From contig DXFQ01000026.1 in the NCBI GenBank assembly GCA_019114365.1, positions 1-46,902 of the forward strand: 46,902 bases of DNA, read 5' to 3'. Numbering within the stretch: position 1 is the stretch's first letter; each line of letters begins with the position of its first letter. Below the pieces are notes generated by a model. The model did not search any database and was not told the origin of the DNA. It saw nothing but the letters and a program-made list of their open reading frames with translations. The DNA comes from Candidatus Parakkermansia intestinigallinarum. Its GTDB lineage: Bacteria > Verrucomicrobiota > Verrucomicrobiia > Verrucomicrobiales > Akkermansiaceae. Below, piece after piece: positions 15,064-22,002 of this stretch. The translations under genes and the position numbers were made by a program.

Positions 15064-17897
15064 GCGTCGGGGTCTTCGGCGATGTCTTCACCCATGTCTT
15101 CGGGGTCGACGGCTTCGTCTTCGTCGGAGGCGCTTTCAGGGTCTTCGGCTTGGTCTTCGTCGACGATGACGGCGGCCCCGGTGTTGATGATGCGCGTGCC
15201 GCCGGGCACGGGGTCGGTGTGCTCGCGGTGCATGGTGCAGAGGCTTCGCGGCTGGTTGATGTCGACCAAGTTATCGGTGTAGGCGGTGCCCTCGTACTCG
15301 CAGCCCGAGTGAGCGAGCATGCCCGAGACGCGGCAGAGGCGCAGCCCCATGCTGCGCGGCGCAGCCGGGGTGCCGCGGATTTCTCCCATGGCGTAGCCGC
15401 GCTCTTGCGCTTGTTTCATGATGCCGACCCAGAGGGGGAGGGCGACGGTGCCGCCGTAGGCGCGATCGGCAATGGTGCGCGGTTTGTCGAAGCCGACCCA
15501 GACGGCGGTGGTGAGTTCGGAGGTGAAGCCGCAGAACCAGGCGTTGCGGTAGCTGTTGGTCGTTCCGGTCTTGCCGCCCGCCGGTGCCGTGAAGCCGAGC
15601 TGCTGCATGCGCCCGGCGGTGCCGCCGGGTTTGGTGATTTTCTGCAGGATGGCCGTGGTGATGGCGGTGGTGCGCGGCGAGAAGACGCGCCGCGCCGAGG
15701 GTTGATTGTGCCAGATGACGTGGCCGTCAGCGTCGGTGATGGATTCGATGATGTAGGGGGTGGGGCGCACGCCGCCGTTGGCGAAGAGGGTGTAGGCGGA
15801 GGCTACTTCGAGGGGCGAGGCCTCCCACGTACCCAGATAGATGGTGGGGCCGGGTTGGCGCGGCGGCGCGGGGAAGCCGGCCATGAGGGCGTAGTTGACG
15901 ACGTTTTGCAGGCCGGCGCGCACGCCGGCTCTCACGGACATGGTGTTGCGGCTCTTGAGCAGACCCCAGCCGGCCGGGTGCATGCCGGTGTAGCGACCGT
16001 CGGCGTTGCCGGGGTTCCAACGGCGTGCACCGGGTACTTCGCCGGGGCGCAGGCGGTCGTCGGAGAGTTGCGAGTTCGGGGCGTAGCCGCGCTCAAAGTA
16101 GGTGGAGTAGACGAAGGGCTTGAAGAGGGAGCCGACCTGGCGCCGACTTTGGACGGCGCGGTTGAGGGGGGATTCGGAGCTGTCTCGCCCGCCGACGACG
16201 GCCAGCAGGGCGCCGGTGGCGTTGTCGATGATGACGCAGGCGGCTTGCAGATATTGGGGGCGCAGGCGCGCGGCGGCTTCGGGGTCGCGCGCGCGCAGGG
16301 CTTCGTATTCGGCTCGGTAGCGAGCGCGGGTCTGGTGCTTGTAGCGGGGGTTTTTCTCAAACATGTCGACGAGGCGCGCGTCCATGTCGTGCATGGCGGC
16401 GTCCTGCAGGTCGAGGTCGAGGGTGGTGCGGATGACGAGGCCGCCCGAGTACATGATCTGCTCTTTGATGTGCTGCTCGTCGGCTTCGAGCATGTTGAGG
16501 ATGTGGTCGACTTCGCTGCGGATGAGGTCGAGCGCGTAGTTGTCCGTCCCGCTCCATTCGGGCAGGCGGGTGACGATGGGCTCGGCCATGGCGCTCTCGT
16601 ATTCGTTGCGGGTGATGTAGCCGTGCTCGACCATCAGTTTGAGGACTTTGTCGCGCTGGATTTTCGCCGCCGAGGGGCTGCGGTAGGGCGAGAATTCGTT
16701 GGGGCTGCAGACGATGCCCGCCAGCAGGGCGGATTCGCTGATGGTCAGGTCGCGCGGCTGTTTGCTGAAGTAGCCGTACGCCGCCTGCTTGAGGCCGAGG
16801 AAGGTGTGCCCCCAGAAGACGCGGTTGATGTAGCAGGTGAGGATGGTTTCTTTGTCGTAGGTGGCTTCGATGCGCCAGGCGAGGACGACTTCGGTGAGCT
16901 TGGCGTCGAGGTTGCGCTCGCGGTGGTTGTAGGTGTTTTTCGCGAGCTGCATGGTGATGGTGGATGCACCTTGGGTGGCGTGGCGGTGTTTGAAGACTTG
17001 GCCGACGGCGCGCATCACGCCGCGAGGGTCGACGCCGCCGTGCTCCCAGAAGGAGCGGTCTTCCTGCACGATGAGCGCGTCGATGAAGTACTGCGGTACT
17101 TCTTCGCGCAGGTTGGTGATGGTGCGGCGATTTTCGCCGTGCAGGGTGCCGATTTCGCCGCCTTTGCGGTCGAGGACGATGGAGCGCTCGGGCATGCGCA
17201 GGACTTGGGTGATGTCGTAGCGCCCGGCTTTGATGCCGTAGATGATGCCGATGATGAACAGGAAGATGAAGCCGACGAAGCAGAGACTCAGGATGAGGCG
17301 CAGCGGCAGCAGGATGATGCGGGGCGCGTGCCGCGTCAGATACCAGATGAGCCGGAAGGGGAAGAAGAGGATAAGCATCAGGGCGCGCAGCGCGCTCATG
17401 CCTTTCGCGGGGGGCTTGCGGAAGGTTTCCCAAGGGGCGGGCTCGCCGCCGCGGGCGGTGCTGCCGGAGTCGGAGCCGTAGTCGCTCGAGCCGAGCAGGC
17501 CGAAGGCGCGGTCGTCGTCGGCGAGCGGCGGGGGAGATACGGCGGTGCGGCGGCGGGGGGCGTCTCGCCGCGCGGCGGGCGGCGCTTCGTCGCTTCTGAG
17601 GTGGTAGGCGCCGCGCTCGGGCTCCGCCTCGCGGGGGAGGTGCCCGCGGGGCGCTTCGCCGCGAAGAGGGGTGTCGTTCAAGGATTCGTCGGGCAGGGAT
17701 GGGGCGCGCAGCGGTTCGCCGAGTGCCTCGTCGCCGCCGTCCGGCTCGCTGTCGTCCGGCTCGCTGTAGTCGACGCTCTCGCGCTGCACGGGGCGGCGCG
17801 GCTGCGGTGCGGCCTGTGCGCGCGGGCGCGCGGCGCGGGGACGCGGGCGCGGTGCGTCGGTATCGTCGTCATCCGATGCTTTGTAGCGAGGGCACAT
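15060..17897 (-). CDS. Class A penicillin-binding protein (transglycosylase/transpeptidase)
   Basis: A 945-residue bifunctional peptidoglycan synthase. A disordered Arg/Pro/Asp-rich N-terminus of about 150 residues is followed by hydrophobic stretches and one anchor (LSLCFVGFIFLFIIGIIYGI). The GT51 domain has catalytic Glu279 in VQEDRSFWEHGGVD and GASTITMQLAKN. The transpeptidase domain has Ser590 in GSLFK, SRN at 649-651 and KTG at 776. It polymerises lipid II into glycan strands and cross-links stem peptides on the periplasmic side. An acidic tail (many D/E) ends the protein. The ATG at 17897 is preferred; a TTG at 17939 would extend it by 14 residues but overlaps the -35 box. First gene of an operon with the pentaheme cytochrome and rlpA. 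Confidence 0.93.
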   Translation of the reverse strand: MCPRYKASDDDDTDAPRPRPRAARPRAQAAPQPRRPVQRESVDYSEPDDSEPDGGDEALGEPLRAPSLPDESLNDTPLRGEAPRGHLPREAEPERGAYHLRSDEAPPAARRDAPRRRTAVSPPPLADDDRAFGLLGSSDYGSDSGSTARGGEPAPWETFRKPPAKGMSALRALMLILFFPFRLIWYLTRHAPRIILLPLRLILSLCFVGFIFLFIIGIIYGIKAGRYDITQVLRMPERSIVLDRKGGEIGTLHGENRRTITNLREEVPQYFIDALIVQEDRSFWEHGGVDPRGVMRAVGQVFKHRHATQGASTITMQLAKNTYNHRERNLDAKLTEVVLAWRIEATYDKETILTCYINRVFWGHTFLGLKQAAYGYFSKQPRDLTISESALLAGIVCSPNEFSPYRSPSAAKIQRDKVLKLMVEHGYITRNEYESAMAEPIVTRLPEWSGTDNYALDLIRSEVDHILNMLEADEQHIKEQIMYSGGLVIRTTLDLDLQDAAMHDMDARLVDMFEKNPRYKHQTRARYRAEYEALRARDPEAAARLRPQYLQAACVIIDNATGALLAVVGGRDSSESPLNRAVQSRRQVGSLFKPFVYSTYFERGYAPNSQLSDDRLRPGEVPGARRWNPGNADGRYTGMHPAGWGLLKSRNTMSVRAGVRAGLQNVVNYALMAGFPAPPRQPGPTIYLGTWEASPLEVASAYTLFANGGVRPTPYIIESITDADGHVIWHNQPSARRVFSPRTTAITTAILQKITKPGGTAGRMQQLGFTAPAGGKTGTTNSYRNAWFCGFTSELTTAVWVGFDKPRTIADRAYGGTVALPLWVGIMKQAQERGYAMGEIRGTPAAPRSMGLRLCRVSGMLAHSGCEYEGTAYTDNLVDINQPRSLCTMHREHTDPVPGGTRIINTGAAVIVDEDQAEDPESASDEDEAVDPEDMGEDIAEDPDA

Positions 17898-17910
17898 GAG
17901 CAGCTGATTG

Positions 17911-17939
17911 AGTATGCCTGATTCGTTGCGTCTGCGCAA
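17911..17939 (-). promoter_or_regulatory. Promoter of the PBP-cytochrome-rlpA operon
   Basis: Minus strand TTGCGC (17939-17934), 17 bp, CATACT (17916-17911). It lies 13 nt before the ATG at 17897, so the leader would be only about 6 nt. The match is moderate. Confidence 0.45.
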
Positions 17940-18032
17940 GTAAAATTACCGCCCCGCCCCGCGGCCGCCGCGACTCACAACGCCCTCGGCCTGCGGGTGC
18001 GGGCTGAGCTCGTCAAACCATCAAATATGAAG

Positions 18033-18066
18033 TGTAAATTTTCCGTTCATTTACAGTTCATTTACA
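18033..18066. promoter_or_regulatory. Candidate operator upstream of thi4
   Basis: GTTCATTTACA occurs twice back to back (18045-18055, 18056-18066), and the inverted core TGTAAAT is at 18033-18039. TGTAAA facing TTTACA makes a dyad. This AT-rich cluster lies 55-90 bp before the thi4 -35 element in otherwise GC-rich DNA and looks like a binding site for a regulator. The protein is unknown. Confidence 0.5.
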
Positions 18067-18120
18067 GATGAGGGCAGCGGGCGAGTCGGTGCGAGAGGAG
18101 GGGTGGCGGCGGCTTGCGGA

Positions 18121-18149
18121 TTGACAGCGGGGCTTTCTTAGGGTAGCAT
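18121..18149 (+). promoter_or_regulatory. thi4 promoter
   Basis: TTGACA (18121-18126), 17 bp, TAGCAT (18144-18149). The start near 18156 gives a 20-nt leader without a Shine-Dalgarno motif and too short for a TPP riboswitch. Confidence 0.7.
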
Positions 18150-18175
18150 GGGGTCGTTAACTTCACTCGTTTTTT

Positions 18176-18952
18176 ATGGAGACTCTTGTTTCGCGCGGTA
18201 TTATTGAATCGTATTTTGCTAAACTGAACTCTTGTCTCGAGCTGGATGCCGCTATTGTGGGCGGCGGTCCGTCGGGTATTGTGGCGGCGTATTATCTGGC
18301 GAAGGCCGGCCGCAAGGTGGCGTTGCTGGATCGCAAGCTGTCGCCCGGCGGCGGTATGTGGGGCGGGGCGATGATGTTCAATGATATTGTGGTGCAGCAG
18401 GAGGCTCTGCCCATTGTCGAGGAGCTTGAGCTGAGCTATCGCGCGTATCGCGACGGAGCATACATTATTGATTCGGTGCACGCGACGGCGGGTCTGCTGT
18501 ATCAGGCGACGAAGGCGGGGGCGACGATTTTCAACTGCTATTCGGTTGAGGATGTGGTCTACAAGCAGGGTCGCGTGGGCGGCGTGGTGGTGAATTGGAC
18601 GCCGGTGCTGCGCGAGGGGCTTCACGTCGATCCGCTGACGCTGATCTCCAAGACGGTGCTCGATGCAACGGGGCATGATTGCGAGATTGCCAAGACGGTG
18701 GCCCGCAAGAACGGGGTGCGCCTCAATACGCCGACGGGCGGTGTGATCGGTGAGATGAGTATGGATGCGGCCGAGGGCGAGCGCACGACGGTCGATAACA
18801 CGAAGGAGATTTATCCCGGGCTCTTTGTTTCGGGTATGGCGGCCAATGGGGTGAGCGGCAGCTTCCGCATGGGGCCGATTTTCGGCGGTATGCTGATGAG
18901 CGGCAAGAAGGTGGCCGAGCTGATGGATGCGTCGATTCGGGCTCAGGGCTGA
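18176..18952 (+). CDS. thi4: Thi4-type thiamine thiazole synthase, sulfide-dependent class
   Basis: A 258-residue Thi4 protein that makes the thiazole moiety of thiamine from NAD, glycine and a sulfur source. The FAD/NAD-binding loop is IVGGGPSG (27-34). GGGMWGGAMMFN (58-69), DATGHD and the C-terminal GSFRMGPIFGGMLMSG are family hallmarks. Yeast-type suicide enzymes carry a sulfur-donating Cys before M-D-P; here the position is His150 (GLHVDPL), as in archaeal enzymes that use free sulfide catalytically and work anaerobically. This points to a sulfide-rich, low-oxygen habitat. The gene is monocistronic with its own promoter, a possible operator and a strong terminator. No other thiamine gene is adjacent. 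Confidence 0.92.
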   Translation: METLVSRGIIESYFAKLNSCLELDAAIVGGGPSGIVAAYYLAKAGRKVALLDRKLSPGGGMWGGAMMFNDIVVQQEALPIVEELELSYRAYRDGAYIIDSVHATAGLLYQATKAGATIFNCYSVEDVVYKQGRVGGVVVNWTPVLREGLHVDPLTLISKTVLDATGHDCEIAKTVARKNGVRLNTPTGGVIGEMSMDAAEGERTTVDNTKEIYPGLFVSGMAANGVSGSFRMGPIFGGMLMSGKKVAELMDASIRAQG

Positions 18953-18991
18953 GGCGCGCGACGGCCTGCCCTGAGGCTTTGATCTTTCACG

Positions 18992-19022
18992 ACCCGCTGC
19001 GGCTGTGCCGCAGCGGGTTTTT
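18992..19022 (+). terminator. Rho-independent terminator of thi4
   Basis: A perfect 12-bp stem ACCCGCTGCGGC / GCCGCAGCGGGT with loop TGT, running into five T's. Confidence 0.92.
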
Positions 19023-19069
19023 CGCGCCTGCTTGCGCGGCGTTCCGCGCTGATTGTCATGTGTGCGGCA

Positions 19070-19156
19070 CTTGCGCGACACTTGCGCGAGGGTTGCGCGA
19101 GGTTTACGCGAGGGTTGCGCGAGGGTTGCGCGAGGTTTGTGCGGGGCTTGCGCGAC
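19070..19156. repeat. Imperfect tandem repeat of about 11 bp
   Basis: Seven to eight degenerate copies of a GGTTGCGCGA-like unit (variants CTTGCGCGA, GTTTACGCGA, GTTTGTGCGG) fill most of the gap between the thi4 and bamA terminators. They are non-coding as far as can be seen. Confidence 0.75.
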
Positions 19157-19162
19157 AAGGAA

Positions 19163-19190
19163 GCGGCGGCACCCGGTGGGGTGCCGCCGC
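19163..19190 (-). terminator. Hairpin downstream of bamA
   Basis: A perfect 12-bp stem GCGGCGGCACCC / GGGTGCCGCCGC with loop GGTG, 38 nt after the bamA stop. The minus-strand tail TTCCTTGTC is only weakly T-rich. Confidence 0.6.
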
Positions 19191-19228
19191 TCGCGTGAGG
19201 GGGTGCCGAGGCTCGGCTCGGTTCCGTA

Positions 19229-21784
19229 TCAGTATTTGTAGTTGATGTAGAACTGAACCTGACCGCCGTCGTCGATGGCGTTGCCGGTGCGCACGGGGAT
19301 GGCGTAGTCGATGGCTACGGGGCCCATGGGCAGGTTGAGGCGCAGGCCGATACCGGCGTCGGCGGAGATGATGTCGCTGTTCATGTCGCGCAGGCTGTCG
19401 TTGACGAAACCGACGTCGAAGAACATGGCGAAGCGCATCGTTTCCGCGATGGGTGTGGGAACGGTCACTTCAAACTGGGCGTAGGCGCTGTTGCGACCGC
19501 CCATGGTCTCGTCACCGGCCAAGGCGCTGTTGACCATGCCGACGTCGCGATAGCGGAAGCCGCGCAGGTTGTTCGGGCCGCCGAGGTAGCAGCGCTCGAA
19601 GATCGGGACGACGTCGTTGTCATCGACGGCGCGCACGGTCTCGAAGCCGTAGTTGACGCTGAAGATGCTGTCGAGCGCGGCGTTGTAGTAGTAGGAGCCG
19701 CCGAAGCCTGCCGTCCATGTCTCCACCGTGCTGCCGGGGCCGCTGTAGCCGAGGTAGGCTTCAAAGCTGCCGCCCTTGCGGGGGGTGATTTCCGCGTCGC
19801 GGGAGTCGTATTTGTAGCTCAGGCGCAGGTGGCTGCGGTCGTAGTCTCCGCCGTTGTCACGGAAGAATTGCGGCGCATAGGGCTCGGGGTCAATCTTGTA
19901 GTGCTCGAGGCGGTACTCGAGTTTGACGGAGCTGAACTCGTTGAGCGCTTTCTGCAGCGAGATGGCGTAACCGAAGTTGGTCTGCTCGTAGAAGTCGCTC
20001 ATGTAGGTCGAGTCGGCGTAGTAGAGCTCGTTGCCCAGAGCGAGTTTGCGGTCGAGGAACCAGGGTTCCAGCAGGTAGATCGAGGCGCTCTTGTACTCGG
20101 TGCCGACGTTGGCCGAGACGGTCAGGCGCTGGCCGCCGCCGGTGAAGACGCCGTTGGTGAAGCCCATGATGTCGAAGTTGGTCTGCACGACGGTGGCGTA
20201 CAGGTAGACGTTCTGGACGGAGGAGAAGGCCACGCCGAGGGTGAGCTGCCCGGTCTTGCCCTCCTGCACGTCGATGTTGATGTCTCGATAGCCGGGGATG
20301 TTGGAGGCGGACTGGGTGACGCTGACGGATTCGGGCACGAAGTAGCCGAGGTTGGTGAGTCGCTTGGCGGCGATGTCGAGGTCCACCGAGCTCATGTTGT
20401 CGCCGGGCTGAAGGGGAAGTTCGCGCAGGATGACTTTGGTCTTGGTGGTGGTGTTGCCGCGCACCTGAATGCGGCCGACTTTGCTGCGGGCGCCTTCGTT
20501 GATGTCGTAGCGAATATCGACGAGGTGCACGCCGTTCTCGTCGACGCCGACTTCGTCAATGACGGGCTGGACGATGGCATCGGCGTAGCCGCGCGCGCCG
20601 TAATACTTGCGGATCATTTCGACGTCATCGGTCACCTTCTGCAGCGAGTAGATGTCTCCGCCGATCATGCTGAGGCCCGGTTCGAGCTCGGCCGGGGTGT
20701 AGACGCGCGTGTTGCTGAAGCCGACTTTGCGAACGCGGTAGCGCGGGCCTTCGTAGATGTTGATCTCCATGCGGAGCTTCTGGCGCCCCTGACCGATCTT
20801 GCGGCTGATGTCGTAGTAGTTGACTTTGGTGATGCGGGCGCGCAGGTAGCCGTAGTTGCGGTAGAGCTTCTCGATTTCGCGCAGGTCTTCTTCGATGCGT
20901 TCGCGGTCGATGCGGCCCGACTTGGTGAACCATGTGAAGAGGCCGCGCTCTTTGGTGTGCATGACTTCGTGGAGCTGGGCGCGGTCAAAGACGGTGTTGC
21001 CGCGGAAGACGATGGAGTTCATGCTCATCTCGCGGCCTTCGACGATGTCGAAAATCACGTCGTTGTACTCGGGGCGAGAGGTCGGGACGATGCGCCAGGT
21101 GACGCGCGTGTCGGGGTAGCCGGCCTCTTGGTAAGCTTTGATGATGGCGGCGCGGGTTTCGGCGAGGCCCTTGTCGGTGATGGCGCGGTTGCTGGTCATT
21201 TTTTCGATTTCATCGCGCAGTTCATCATCGTCGAAGCGGTGGTTGCCCGTGAAGCCGATGCCGCCGAGCACTTTGGCGCCGTGCACTTCGAAGGTCACGG
21301 CCACGCCGCCGTCGCGCCGTTCAAGCAGCACGCGGGCATCGCCGGCCACCATGCCGTTTTCGATGAGGCGCTCGAGGTCGGCGTTGACGCGCATCGCCGA
21401 ATACTTCGAACCGCGGCGCGTTTGCAGCAGGTCGTAGAGGCGGGAGTCGGGGATGCTGCGCGATCCGGCGTAGCGAATGGACACGGAGACGACTTTCTTG
21501 CCCTCCAGACTCACGTCGTTGAAGAAGAGACCGGTCTGCGGGCCGAGCTCTCGATCGGCCTCTTCCATGCCCGGGAGGCTGAATCCGGTCTGCTTCGCGG
21601 CGGTGTTCGGCCGCTGCTCGGCGGCAGCGGGATTCTGCCGAGGTTGCGTTTTGTTCTCGGCTTCTTCGGCCAAGACGGCGTCAAGGAAGGGGTCGCCCGT
21701 GCTCTGTTGCGCCGCTGACGGCAACGCTGCGGTGAGGGCCAGCGTACTGAGAACGGCTTTCCAATGCGAATTCGAGAGCTTCAT
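19229..21784 (-). CDS. bamA: Outer membrane protein assembly factor BamA
   Basis: An 851-residue Omp85 protein, the core of the BAM complex that folds beta-barrels into the outer membrane. After a signal peptide ending ALPSAAQQ and a low-complexity Ala/Gln linker come five POTRA domains (boundaries near EVHGAKVLGGIGFTGN, EGREMSMNSIVFRGN, GPRYRVRKVGFSN and GARSKVGRIQVRGN). The 16-strand barrel contains the lid motif LRGFRYRD and ends FYINYKY, i.e. with an aromatic residue. A single TTG-type extension upstream was rejected; the ATG at 21784 begins the signal peptide and lies 7 nt after a -10 element, so the mRNA is probably leaderless. No skp or bamD homologue adjoins it. Confidence 0.95.
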   Translation of the reverse strand: MKLSNSHWKAVLSTLALTAALPSAAQQSTGDPFLDAVLAEEAENKTQPRQNPAAAEQRPNTAAKQTGFSLPGMEEADRELGPQTGLFFNDVSLEGKKVVSVSIRYAGSRSIPDSRLYDLLQTRRGSKYSAMRVNADLERLIENGMVAGDARVLLERRDGGVAVTFEVHGAKVLGGIGFTGNHRFDDDELRDEIEKMTSNRAITDKGLAETRAAIIKAYQEAGYPDTRVTWRIVPTSRPEYNDVIFDIVEGREMSMNSIVFRGNTVFDRAQLHEVMHTKERGLFTWFTKSGRIDRERIEEDLREIEKLYRNYGYLRARITKVNYYDISRKIGQGRQKLRMEINIYEGPRYRVRKVGFSNTRVYTPAELEPGLSMIGGDIYSLQKVTDDVEMIRKYYGARGYADAIVQPVIDEVGVDENGVHLVDIRYDINEGARSKVGRIQVRGNTTTKTKVILRELPLQPGDNMSSVDLDIAAKRLTNLGYFVPESVSVTQSASNIPGYRDINIDVQEGKTGQLTLGVAFSSVQNVYLYATVVQTNFDIMGFTNGVFTGGGQRLTVSANVGTEYKSASIYLLEPWFLDRKLALGNELYYADSTYMSDFYEQTNFGYAISLQKALNEFSSVKLEYRLEHYKIDPEPYAPQFFRDNGGDYDRSHLRLSYKYDSRDAEITPRKGGSFEAYLGYSGPGSTVETWTAGFGGSYYYNAALDSIFSVNYGFETVRAVDDNDVVPIFERCYLGGPNNLRGFRYRDVGMVNSALAGDETMGGRNSAYAQFEVTVPTPIAETMRFAMFFDVGFVNDSLRDMNSDIISADAGIGLRLNLPMGPVAIDYAIPVRTGNAIDDGGQVQFYINYKY

Positions 21785-21791
21785 GTGCTCG

Positions 21792-21820
21792 AAGCTAACA
21801 CACAGCTTGACGCAAGTCAA
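21792..21820 (-). promoter_or_regulatory. bamA promoter, leaderless type
   Basis: Minus strand TTGACT (21820-21815), 17 bp, TAGCTT (21797-21792). Transcription would start at about 21785, next to the ATG at 21784. Confidence 0.65.
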
Positions 21821-21822
21821 GC
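21805..21822. promoter_or_regulatory. Inverted repeat overlapping the bamA -35 element
   Basis: GCTTGAC (21805-21811) and GTCAAGC (21816-21822) are perfect 7-bp arms around GCAA. The outer arm contains the -35 hexamer, so a bound protein would block the promoter. Confidence 0.45.
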
Positions 21823-21932
21823 TTTTACACTGCCTGTTTGCTCAATGATTCGCGCGCTCATTCGCGCACGCGCGAGTGTTCGGGCTCTCGCCGGCGCACG
21901 GAGGCGGCCGGAAGGCCGCGCCGGAGTGCAAA

Positions 21933-21966
21933 ACGAGAGCCGCGAAACGGCTTTCGCGGCTCTCGT
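21933..21966 (-). terminator. Rho-independent terminator of the M3 peptidase gene
   Basis: A perfect 15-bp stem ACGAGAGCCGCGAAA / TTTCGCGGCTCTCGT with a 4-nt loop. Read on the minus strand it ends in TTTT, 37 nt past the peptidase stop. Confidence 0.85.
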
Positions 21967-22002
21967 GTATGTTTTGATCGTCAGCGCGCTGCGCTCTGTT
22001 GA

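Noticed and set aside
14892..17921. Very long open frame on the plus strand opposite the PBP gene
   Set aside because: Its translation is low-complexity (Val/Gly/Ala/Asp) and mirrors the codon pattern of the real PBP on the other strand; high GC makes long antisense frames common.
17940..18175. TPP riboswitch upstream of thi4
   Set aside because: A GGGTGC...GCTGAG stretch is faintly similar, but the CTGAGA and later conserved blocks are missing, and the promoter lies only 20 nt upstream of the transcription-start-to-ATG leader.
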